DNA of 5,068 nucleotides from Lachnoclostridium sp. UBA6558 (GTDB taxonomy: Bacteria; Bacillota; Clostridia; Lachnospirales; Lachnospiraceae). A program made the position numbers and the translations under genes. Below are positions 1 to 5,068 of this stretch, piece by piece; position 1 is the stretch's first letter, and each line of letters begins with the position of its first letter. Below the pieces are notes generated by a model. It had not been told where the DNA came from, made no database searches, and saw only the letters and a list, made by a program, of their open reading frames with translations. The stretch covers positions 17,560 to 22,627 of the forward strand of contig DJJW01000041.1 in NCBI GenBank assembly GCA_002434335.1. The letters run 5' to 3'.

Positions 1-1988
1 CCAGTGCTATTACTATGCGAGGCTTTTCTCTTACTCCGGATATTGGTTTATGTGAAAGCTGTGCGTCTGAATTAGTGGACAAGAGTAACAGAAGATACCG
101 GCATCCCTTTATCAGCTGTGCAGCCTGCGGCCCCAGATATACCATACTGGAGCACACACCTTATGACAGGGATACCACAGTAATGAAGAAATTTGCTATG
201 TGTGAAGTCTGTAATCATGAATATACGGCAGCTTCTGACAGACGGTTTCATGCTGAAACCATATCCTGTATGGAATGCGGACCTGTTCTTGGATGGGAGG
301 AGTGCCCAGGAGAGGTATCAGACAATTCTTTCAGGGCTGAGGGGGAAACAGCTCTGGCTGAGGCGGTAAAGGTTATCAGGGCGGGAGGTATAGCGGCGGT
401 TAAAGGAATCGGGGGTTTTCATTATGTATGTTCTCCCTTTAGAAAGGAAACTGTACAGCAGCTTCGTCTGTTAAAAGGAAGGGAGAAGAAACCCTTCGCG
501 CTCTGTTTTCCGGATATGGATATGTTAAAAGCTTATGCCCAGGTAAGCACAGAAGAGGAGAAAATGCTTCGTAGTAAGGCAAGGCCAATTGTTCTTTTAT
601 ATGAGAAGGAGAGAAGGATAACAGATGAGGTCAGTGGAGGGAGCATTTACCTTGGGGCCTTTCTTCCTTACACACCAATTCAGCTTTTGTTAACAAAAGA
701 GCTTGGACCTCTTATTATGACCAGCGCCAACTTAGCGGGAAAACCAATCATACGAGAGAACAGAGAGATCCTATCCCTTAACTCTCCTTATCTGAAAGGC
801 GTATTATATCATGATCGTGAGATTCTGCGCTCTGTGGATGATTCCGTGGTGAAAGTAGTAAATAAGAAACGCCAGATCATACGAAGAAGCAGGGGTTATG
901 CACCTTATCCGGTCTTATTGCCTGAAAGCGATGCAGAAATATTTGCAGCGGGGGGAGATTTGAAATCGTCCTTCAGCCTTTATAAGGATGGAAGAGCAGT
1001 ATTGTCTCAATATTTTGGTGATTTAGAGGAATATGATATCTTTGAGGAATACCAAAAAGCATATGAGGACTTAAAAGCCCTTCTATTCCTTTCTCCAAAG
1101 TTAGCAGTCTGTGATATGCATCCGGGTTACCATTCCACAGAATTTACGAAGGGATTGGCACTCCCGGTGCTGCAGGTTCAGCATCATCATGCCCATATAG
1201 CTTCTGTTATGGCTGAACATGGTCTTAAGGGGAAGGTACTTGGGGTTGCTTTTGACGGAACCGGTTATGGGACGGACGGGAATATTTGGGGCGGGGAATT
1301 CCTGCTTTGTGAGGGTGGAGAATTTACAAGAGTGGGACACTTAAGTTATACCCCTTTAATGGGAGGAGATGCTTCTCAGAAGGATGCGGGAAAGACTGCT
1401 CTTTGTTATCTTCTGGCAGAAGGGCTTGAAGGGGTTATTATGGATGACAGAACTGCCCTGATAAAAGCAGCCTTAACCCATGGTACGAATACAATACTTT
1501 CTTCAAGTATGGGAAGACTCTTTGATGGGGTTTCCGCTCTGCTTGGAATCTGCTCAGAGAACAGATATGAGGGAGAAGCTGCAGTGCTACTGGAACAGGA
1601 GGGCAGAATAGCTTTGATGGCAGAAATTGCACCAGTCTTCATGGAATTTGACATAACAGAGGTTAATGGAATATTTCAGATGAAGCCGGGAAGTGTGATT
1701 CGTACGCTTGCAGCTTCTAAAGATACAGAGGACAGAGGGGCTTTATCCCTTGGATTTCATTACGCCATAGCCGAAGCAGTACTACGTATCAGTAGAAGTC
1801 TTAGCTTGAAAGAAAATATTTCTGCGGTTGCTCTTAGCGGGGGAGTCTTCGCAAATACCTTGCTGTTAGAGAGGGTAACCCAACGTTTATCAGAGCAGGG
1901 GTTTCAGGTATATCGTAATGAAACGGTACCTCCGGGGGATGGAGGCATCAGTCTTGGTCAGACTTATATAGGAATTTATCGGACATAG
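1..1988 (+). CDS. hypF: Carbamoyltransferase HypF, 5'-partial (N-terminal acylphosphatase domain lies outside the window)
   Basis: HypF hydrolyses carbamoyl phosphate, makes carbamoyl-adenylate with ATP and transfers the carbamoyl group to the C-terminal Cys of HypE, the source of the CN ligands of [NiFe]-hydrogenase; it acts in the cytoplasm. Numbering from the ATG at 15, two HypF zinc fingers are intact: C13-x2-C16-x18-C35-x2-C38 and C63-x2-C66-x18-C85-x2-C88. A YrdC/Sua5-like domain follows (about 110-300), with KGIGGF at 130, KKPFA at 158, TSAN at 236, DDSV at 275 and RRSRGYAPYP at 290. The Kae1-like domain (about 310-657) shows GGDLK at 313, the metal-binding HHHAH at 390-394, FDGTGYGTDG at 413, GRLFDG at 500, SGGVFAN at 608 and GDGGISLGQ at 641. 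The frame is open to the window edge (codons AGT GCT ATT ACT precede the ATG), so that ATG is internal; about 90 N-terminal residues of acylphosphatase domain are missing only through window truncation. hypC follows 18 nt after the TAG. Confidence 0.97.
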   Translation, partial: SAITMRGFSLTPDIGLCESCASELVDKSNRRYRHPFISCAACGPRYTILEHTPYDRDTTVMKKFAMCEVCNHEYTAASDRRFHAETISCMECGPVLGWEECPGEVSDNSFRAEGETALAEAVKVIRAGGIAAVKGIGGFHYVCSPFRKETVQQLRLLKGREKKPFALCFPDMDMLKAYAQVSTEEEKMLRSKARPIVLLYEKERRITDEVSGGSIYLGAFLPYTPIQLLLTKELGPLIMTSANLAGKPIIRENREILSLNSPYLKGVLYHDREILRSVDDSVVKVVNKKRQIIRRSRGYAPYPVLLPESDAEIFAAGGDLKSSFSLYKDGRAVLSQYFGDLEEYDIFEEYQKAYEDLKALLFLSPKLAVCDMHPGYHSTEFTKGLALPVLQVQHHHAHIASVMAEHGLKGKVLGVAFDGTGYGTDGNIWGGEFLLCEGGEFTRVGHLSYTPLMGGDASQKDAGKTALCYLLAEGLEGVIMDDRTALIKAALTHGTNTILSSSMGRLFDGVSALLGICSENRYEGEAAVLLEQEGRIALMAEIAPVFMEFDITEVNGIFQMKPGSVIRTLAASKDTEDRGALSLGFHYAIAEAVLRISRSLSLKENISAVALSGGVFANTLLLERVTQRLSEQGFQVYRNETVPPGDGGISLGQTYIGIYRT

Positions 1989-2006
1989 CAGTAGAAGGAG
2001 GTTAAT

Positions 2007-2234
2007 ATGTGTGTAGCAGTACCGGGAAAAATAACTGAGATAAAAGGTGATACCGCCAAAGCGGATATCCTGGGAAATATATGTGAGACTAATATCAGTC
2101 TGGTGGAGGCGGAGGTGGGGGATTATATCTTAATCCATGCAGGCTTTGCCATTGAGGTGGTGCAAAAAGACCAGGCGGAAGAAATGATAAGTATTTTTTC
2201 AGAATTAAATGAGGTAATGAATGCTGACACTTGA
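2007..2234 (+). CDS. hypC: Hydrogenase maturation chaperone HypC/HybG/HupF family
   Basis: A 75-residue small chaperone. With HypD it holds the iron on which the Fe(CN)2CO group is assembled, then carries that group to the hydrogenase large-subunit precursor. The family signature is at the N-terminus: MCVAVPGK, where Cys2 (exposed after Met removal) is the essential iron/partner-binding cysteine. The second hallmark, HAGFAIEVV, is at residues 44-52 (HxGFA motif) in the small beta-barrel. Length is at the short end for the family (usually 75-100). The start is fixed by Cys2 and by a near-perfect Shine-Dalgarno AAGGAGG at 1995-2001, 5 nt before the ATG. The gene lies 18 nt after hypF, and its last 14 nt overlap the start of hypD, consistent with co-transcription and translational coupling of the two subunits of the HypCD complex. 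Confidence 0.96.
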   Translation: MCVAVPGKITEIKGDTAKADILGNICETNISLVEAEVGDYILIHAGFAIEVVQKDQAEEMISIFSELNEVMNADT

Positions 2235-3264
2235 GAAGGTAACAGAAGAAATCAAGAAGTATAAAGGCAGAAAGATTAAGATCATGGAGGTCTGCGGAAC
2301 CCATACCGCAAGTATTTTTAAGGCCGGAATCCGCTCCCTGCTGCCGGAAGGAATACAGCTCATATCAGGTCCGGGTTGTCCTGTATGCGTGACGCCCTCC
2401 GGTTATATCGACGAATTGATAGCATATGCCGGCAAAGAAAATTATGAAGTCTTATCCTTTGGAGATATGATGAAAGTGAGAGGCAGCAAGCATTCCCTGA
2501 CCCAGGCTAAAGCCATGGGCGGGCGTGTAAGATTCCTTTATTCTCCTTTGCAGGCTGTTAAGCTGGCTAAAGAGAATCCGGGTATTACCTATATATTTGC
2601 AGCGGTGGGTTTTGAGACTACAGCTCCTTTGTATGCTATACTTATAGAAGAAATGGAGCGAGAAGGTATCAGGAATCTGAAACTCTTAACAGCTATAAAG
2701 ACCATGATACCGGCATTGTCCTATCTGTGTGAGAAAGAAGCAGGCATAGATGGATTCTTATGTCCGGGGCATGTGAGCGTCATTATAGGCAGCAAGGTAT
2801 ACGAACCCTTGGCGGAAAAATATCATAAACCTTTTGTGGTAGCCGGCTTTGAAGGAGAGCATATCCTTGCCGCTGTTTATGAGATTCTGGCACAAGTTTC
2901 TACAGGAGAATACCGGGTTAAGAATCTTTATACCAGTGCAGTGAAAGAAGAAGGAAACAGGAAAGCCATGGATGCGGTGATGAAATACTTTGAACCCTCT
3001 GATGCATGGTGGAGAGGTATCGGTAATATACCATCTTCCGGTCTCGCCCTGAAAGCGGATTATGCCGGTTATGGTATCCGCAGTGAATTATCCGAGATGG
3101 AAGAGAGCCTCCCGTCAGGCTGCCGCTGCACGGAGGTTATTCTTGGCAGGATCAGTCCTTCCCAGTGCCCTGCCTTTGGAAAACGCTGTACTCCTATAGA
3201 TGCCTTAGGTCCCTGTATGGTATCGGCAGAAGGCGCTTGTGGAATCTGGTATAAAAGCAGTTGA
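2221..3264 (+). CDS. hypD: Hydrogenase maturation iron-sulfur protein HypD
   Basis: HypD is the scaffold on which, together with HypC, cyanide from HypE and CO are attached to iron. The 347-residue protein shows all family hallmarks: MEVCGTHT with Cys25, GPGCPVCVTP with Cys53 and Cys56, SFGDMMKVRGS, GFETTAP, and CPGHVSVIIG. The 28- and 3-residue cysteine spacings equal those of E. coli Cys41/Cys69/Cys72, so Cys25 should be the iron-binding residue shared with HypC Cys2. The C-terminus holds six cysteines (301, 303, 316, 323, 332, 340), which include the [4Fe-4S] ligands; I cannot say from sequence alone which four bind. The protein is shorter than E. coli HypD (373 aa), partly because about 16 N-terminal residues are absent. 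The ATG at 2221 overlaps hypC by 14 nt and has GAGG at 2211-2214, 6 nt upstream, inside hypC. No frameshift is seen. Confidence 0.97.
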   Translation: MLTLEKVTEEIKKYKGRKIKIMEVCGTHTASIFKAGIRSLLPEGIQLISGPGCPVCVTPSGYIDELIAYAGKENYEVLSFGDMMKVRGSKHSLTQAKAMGGRVRFLYSPLQAVKLAKENPGITYIFAAVGFETTAPLYAILIEEMEREGIRNLKLLTAIKTMIPALSYLCEKEAGIDGFLCPGHVSVIIGSKVYEPLAEKYHKPFVVAGFEGEHILAAVYEILAQVSTGEYRVKNLYTSAVKEEGNRKAMDAVMKYFEPSDAWWRGIGNIPSSGLALKADYAGYGIRSELSEMEESLPSGCRCTEVILGRISPSQCPAFGKRCTPIDALGPCMVSAEGACGIWYKSS

Positions 3265-3265
3265 A

Positions 3266-3294
3266 GATAAAAGGCTGGATAATATAGCTTTATC
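3266..3294 (+). other. Weak bulged hairpin just after hypD
   Basis: GATAAA plus GCT (3266-3271, 3274-3276) pairs with AGC plus TTTATC (3286-3294), giving nine pairs with a 2-nt bulge and a 9-nt loop. No T-tract follows, so it is a poor match to an intrinsic terminator. It could be a 3'-end or processing hairpin that reduces hypE expression relative to hypFCD, or it may be chance in AT-rich DNA. Confidence 0.25.
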
Positions 3295-3369
3295 AAAGGT
3301 GTGTAAGATAAGATGTCATAATTTAATTAGGTTATTTAGTACCTGAATTCATGAAATCAGAAAGTAAAA

Positions 3370-3396
3370 TTGATTAATACTTAAATGCATTATAAA
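3370..3396 (+). promoter_or_regulatory. Possible sigma-A type promoter for hypE (weak)
   Basis: TTGATT (3370-3375) resembles a -35 box and TATAAA (3391-3396) a -10 box, but the 15-nt spacing is shorter than the preferred 17. A better -10 match, TATGAT at 3399-3404, has no partner -35 at normal distance. The interest is positional: hypE is separated from hypD by an AT-rich gap of over 200 nt, so it may need its own promoter. AT-rich spacers produce such matches by chance. Confidence 0.18.
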
Positions 3397-3445
3397 TATA
3401 TGATAAATGTAAATGGATAGCTTATAAATATAACTGGCTTATAAA
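3390..3445 (+). repeat. Short AT-rich direct repeats in the hypD-hypE gap
   Basis: TTATAAATATA occurs exactly at 3390-3400 and again at 3422-3432. GCTTATAAA occurs at 3420-3428 and again at 3437-3445, a 17-nt period, and the word AATGGAT also recurs (3412 and 3446). The spacing suggests either small slippage duplications or a repeated protein-binding element upstream of hypE. Low base complexity makes chance a serious alternative. Confidence 0.35.
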
Positions 3446-3545
3446 ATGGATGAATTACTACTATAGATTCATTAGGAACATAAATGAAGTACAAACCTTC
3501 AACGAAGAAGAAAATAATGAATAACAGATATCAGACAGAGTTGGG

Positions 3546-3550
3546 AAGGA
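3546..3550 (+). promoter_or_regulatory. Ribosome binding site that decides the hypE start
   Basis: AAGGA lies 8 nt before the ATG at 3559, good Firmicute Shine-Dalgarno geometry. The competing upstream ATG at 3484 has only AGGA at 3474-3477, 6 nt away. Together with the family N-terminus this favours 3559. Confidence 0.5.
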
Positions 3551-3558
3551 ATCAGAAG

Positions 3559-4536
3559 ATGCAGATAGATATGTCTTACGGCAGTGGCGGTAAACAGACC
3601 ACCAGCCTGATAAATGAAATCTTTATGAAGCATTTTAATAATGAAGTGTTAAACAAGCTGGAGGATAGTGCTGTGCTGACGGTTAAGAACAGGATAGCCT
3701 TTACAACGGATTCTTTTGTGGTAACCCCTATGTTCTTTCATGGCGGTGATATTGGTAAAGTAGCTGTGTGCGGTACGGTAAATGATTTGTTAATGATGGG
3801 AGCCATACCGAAATACTTAACGGCAGGATTCATAATTGAAGAAGGAGCCTCTTTTGAAGACCTTGAGCGAATTGCCTTTTCCATGTCAGAAGCAGCGAAG
3901 GAAGCAGGCGTAGTTATCGTAGCAGGTGATACGAAGGTGATAGAGGGAAATGGCGGTATTTACATTAATACTTCAGGAATCGGTGAGATAGAGAAAGAAG
4001 GAATCAGCATAGCTGCCTGTAAAGAAGGGGATGTTATCCTTCTCTCCGGTAACCTGGGAGAGCATCATGCAGCCATAATGTCCCAACGAATGGAGATTGA
4101 GAATGACATCCGAAGCGACTGCGCGCCGCTAAAAGAGCTTGTTACGAAGCTTATACAGGAGGGAATTGATATTCATTGTATGAGAGATGTAACAAGGGGA
4201 GGACTGGCTACCGTGTTAAATGAAGTAGCAGCAGCATCCTCCTGCCAGGTACTCCTTGAGGAAAAAGCACTTCCTATCAGCCAAAAGGTTAAAGGATTTT
4301 GTGATATACTGGGACTTGACCCATTATATATGGCCAATGAAGGCAAGCTTATTGCAGTTATTGCCAAAGAGGATGCAGAGAAGGCTTTACAGATCATGAG
4401 AAATTCGAAATATGGTGAGAATACTGCATTAATAGGCAATATTCGAAGTGGTACAAAGGTAGTACTGAACACTATCTATAACGGCAGCCGTATTGTAGAT
4501 GTACTCTATGGAGAAGGGCTTCCACGTATATGTTAA
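3559..4536 (+). CDS. hypE: Hydrogenase maturation protein HypE (thiocarbamate dehydratase)
   Basis: HypE receives a carbamoyl group from HypF on its C-terminal cysteine, dehydrates it with ATP to a protein thiocyanate and passes CN to the HypC-HypD iron. It belongs to the PurM/AIR-synthase ATP-binding fold. From the ATG at 3559 the protein has 325 residues, close to the usual size of about 330. Visible motifs are GSGGK at 8-12, FTTDSFVV at 48-55, GTVNDLLMMGA at 72-82, AGDTKV at 122-127, LSGNLGEH in the central part, RDVTRGGL at 209-216, and the invariant PRIC terminus with the carbamoylated Cys325. The frame also opens from an ATG at 3484, adding 25 basic residues. I prefer 3559 because the GSGG motif in E. 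coli HypE sits only about 8 residues from the start, as here, and AAGGA is well spaced. The gene is split from hypD by an AT-rich gap, unlike the tight hypF-C-D spacing, but the order still fits one operon. Confidence 0.96.
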   Translation: MQIDMSYGSGGKQTTSLINEIFMKHFNNEVLNKLEDSAVLTVKNRIAFTTDSFVVTPMFFHGGDIGKVAVCGTVNDLLMMGAIPKYLTAGFIIEEGASFEDLERIAFSMSEAAKEAGVVIVAGDTKVIEGNGGIYINTSGIGEIEKEGISIAACKEGDVILLSGNLGEHHAAIMSQRMEIENDIRSDCAPLKELVTKLIQEGIDIHCMRDVTRGGLATVLNEVAAASSCQVLLEEKALPISQKVKGFCDILGLDPLYMANEGKLIAVIAKEDAEKALQIMRNSKYGENTALIGNIRSGTKVVLNTIYNGSRIVDVLYGEGLPRIC

Positions 4537-4685
4537 GGTGTATGTGTAACTTATATTAATCAAATGAAATACAAGGTGATAAATCATATATTTCTTTAGG
4601 TAGAAAGTTTCATGATTTTATTGTATAACAAATAGAAACCTCCTGCCTTTTCAGAACTAATAAGGGGCAGAACAAGAGAACAGGC
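4537..4685. other. Gene-free AT-rich 3' region of hypE
   Basis: I see no credible coding frame here; every frame is short and lacks a supported start. Two hairpin-capable stretches are present. AAATCAT (4581-4587) can pair with ATGATTT (4612-4618) across a 24-nt loop. CTGCCTTTT (4643-4651) can pair with AAGGGGCAG (4662-4670) as a 9-bp stem with two G-U pairs and a 10-nt loop. Neither is followed by a proper T-run. They would form part of a long hypE 3' untranslated region leading to the terminator at 4686-4743. Confidence 0.5.
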
Positions 4686-4743
4686 AGCAGCTGGTTAGGA
4701 TAAAGGAGAAATACTTTTATTCTAATCGGCTGCTTATTTTTAT
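4686..4743 (+). terminator. Strong intrinsic (rho-independent) terminator of the hyp operon
   Basis: The arm 4686-4706 pairs without interruption with 4714-4734: 21 base pairs in RNA, of which four are G-U wobbles, with a 7-nt loop (AGAAATA). The stem base is GC-rich (AGCAGC/GCTGCT), and the tail directly after it is TATTTTTAT. The upstream flank is not A-rich, so termination is directed on the + strand. It lies about 150 nt after the hypE stop and should end the hyp transcript, isolating it from the repeat array downstream. Confidence 0.88.
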
Positions 4744-4776
4744 GATGATAATATCTAATTTGAAGAAGATGAGTCT

Positions 4777-5038
4777 GCAATTGCAACAAGGCAGCGACAA
4801 CAAGGCAACTACAATAAAGCAACTACAACAAGGCAGCTACAGCAAGGCGCTACAACAAAGCAGCTACAACAAAGAAGCGACAACAAGGCAACTACAATAA
4901 AGCAGCTACAACAAGGCAGCACAGCAAGGCAACTACAGCAAGGCGCTACAACAAGGCAATTACGATAAGTTAATTACAATAAGTCAATTATAATTAGACA
5001 CTACAATAAAGCAATTGTCATAAGTTAGTTGTCATAAA
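4777..5038 (+). repeat. 14-bp tandem repeat array (minisatellite), about 19 units
   Basis: Reading from 4777 the sequence breaks into about 19 consecutive units with consensus GCARCTACAACAAG and no spacers. Fifteen units are 14 nt; four are 13 nt (starting at 4847, 4916, 4943 and 4998) because one base is lost. The core from 4791 to 4955 is well conserved (for example GCAACTACAATAAA is exact at 4805 and 4888). Units after 4956 drift to AT-rich forms such as TTAATTACAATAAG (4970) and TTAGTTGTCATAAA (5025), typical of ageing at an array edge. The + strand is rich in A and C and poor in T, so an RNA copy would be nearly unstructured, and units have no internal dyad. Fourteen is not a multiple of three and the 13-nt units shift frame, which argues against a coding repeat. 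Function unknown: slippage-born satellite, protein-binding array or spacer are all possible. Confidence 0.9.
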
Positions 5039-5056
5039 ACTCTTGAATACTAGTAT
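5029..5056 (+). promoter_or_regulatory. Possible promoter/operator for a gene beyond the window, with a 10-bp palindrome
   Basis: TTGTCA (5029-5034, five of six matches to TTGACA) is followed after 16 nt by TAGTAT (5051-5056, four of six to TATAAT). The -10-like box overlaps a perfect 10-bp palindrome, ATACTAGTAT, at 5047-5056, which could be half of an operator. The same TTGTCATAA word occurs 14 nt earlier (5015) as part of the tandem array, so the -35 match may be only a repeat unit. No downstream gene is visible, so this is tentative. Confidence 0.2.
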
Positions 5057-5068
5057 ATCGTTTTCAAA

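Noticed and set aside
15..17. ATG at 15 as the true hypF start
   Set aside because: The frame is open upstream to the window edge, the residues before it continue smoothly, and starting here would lack the acylphosphatase domain that HypF normally carries before the zinc fingers.
1101..1654. Antisense open frames inside hypF (1101-1340, 1406-1654, 1438-1632)
   Set aside because: They are shadows of a well-conserved hypF coding region, with no domain resemblance and no supported starts.
2095..2304. Antisense open frame across hypC-hypD (and similarly 3069-3296 across the hypD end)
   Set aside because: They overlap conserved hyp genes in the opposite sense; the proline run at the start of the first comes from the GGTGGAGGCGG stretch in hypC.
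3266..3346. Open stretch of about 26 codons after hypD as a gene remnant
   Set aside because: It has no usable start, no recognisable motif, a length expected by chance, and is not in the hypD frame, so it is not read-through.
4173..4472. Antisense 99-residue open frame in hypE
   Set aside because: It covers the conserved RDVTRGGL region of hypE in reverse; no motif or ribosome binding site supports it.
4581..4620. First terminator after hypE from the AAATCAT/ATGATTT pairing
   Set aside because: The stem is only 7 bp and AT-only except one pair, the loop is 24 nt and there is no clear T-tract; the structure at 4686-4743 is far stronger.
4537..4743. T-box or other known riboswitch in the region after hypE
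   Set aside because: I could not find the T-box consensus AGGGTGG or the conserved core of any riboswitch class that I recognise.
4610..4822. Reverse-strand 70-residue open frame starting in the repeat array
   Set aside because: It begins inside the tandem repeat, runs antisense through the terminator stem, has no ribosome binding site and is low-complexity (L/Q-rich).
4777..5038. CRISPR array
   Set aside because: Units are only 14 nt, contiguous with no unique spacers, and no cas gene is visible.

Overview
The window carries the distal part of a [NiFe]-hydrogenase maturation (hyp) locus, all on the + strand: hypF (its 5' end lies before the window), hypC, hypD and hypE. A gene-free 3' region of about 530 nt follows. 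The organism is most likely an anaerobic Firmicute of the clostridial or Lachnospiraceae type. This is inferred from strong AAGGAGG-type ribosome binding sites, moderate-to-low GC in the genes with much lower GC in the spacers, frequent AGA/AGG/ATA codons and the look of the Hyp proteins. The species cannot be named from the sequence alone.

Layout: hypF occupies 1-1988. hypC (2007-2234) starts 18 nt later behind an excellent Shine-Dalgarno. hypD (2221-3264) starts inside the end of hypC with a 14-nt overlap. An AT-rich, gene-free gap of 219-294 nt (depending on the hypE start) separates hypD from hypE (preferred start 3559, alternative 3484; end 4536). About 150 nt after hypE there is a very long intrinsic terminator: a 21-bp uninterrupted stem at 4686-4734 followed by a T-rich tail. 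From 4777 to about 5038 lies a striking tandem array of about 19 copies of a 14-bp unit, consensus GCARCTACAACAAG. It ends just before a 10-bp palindrome near the window edge.

How the genes work together (family knowledge): HypF uses carbamoyl phosphate and ATP to carbamoylate the C-terminal cysteine of HypE. HypE then dehydrates this to a thiocyanate. The cyanide is transferred to iron held between HypC and HypD, giving the Fe(CN)2CO unit that HypC delivers to the hydrogenase large-subunit precursor. The key residues of all four proteins are visible: the HypF zinc fingers and HHHAH motif, HypC Cys2, the HypD Cys25/Cys53/Cys56 and C-terminal cysteines, and the HypE PRIC terminus. The cyanide branch therefore looks functional. 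The nickel-insertion genes hypA and hypB and any hydrogenase structural genes are not in the window.

The hyp genes are ordinary. The least explained part is the 14-bp minisatellite with its internal 83-nt duplication, placed directly behind the terminator.
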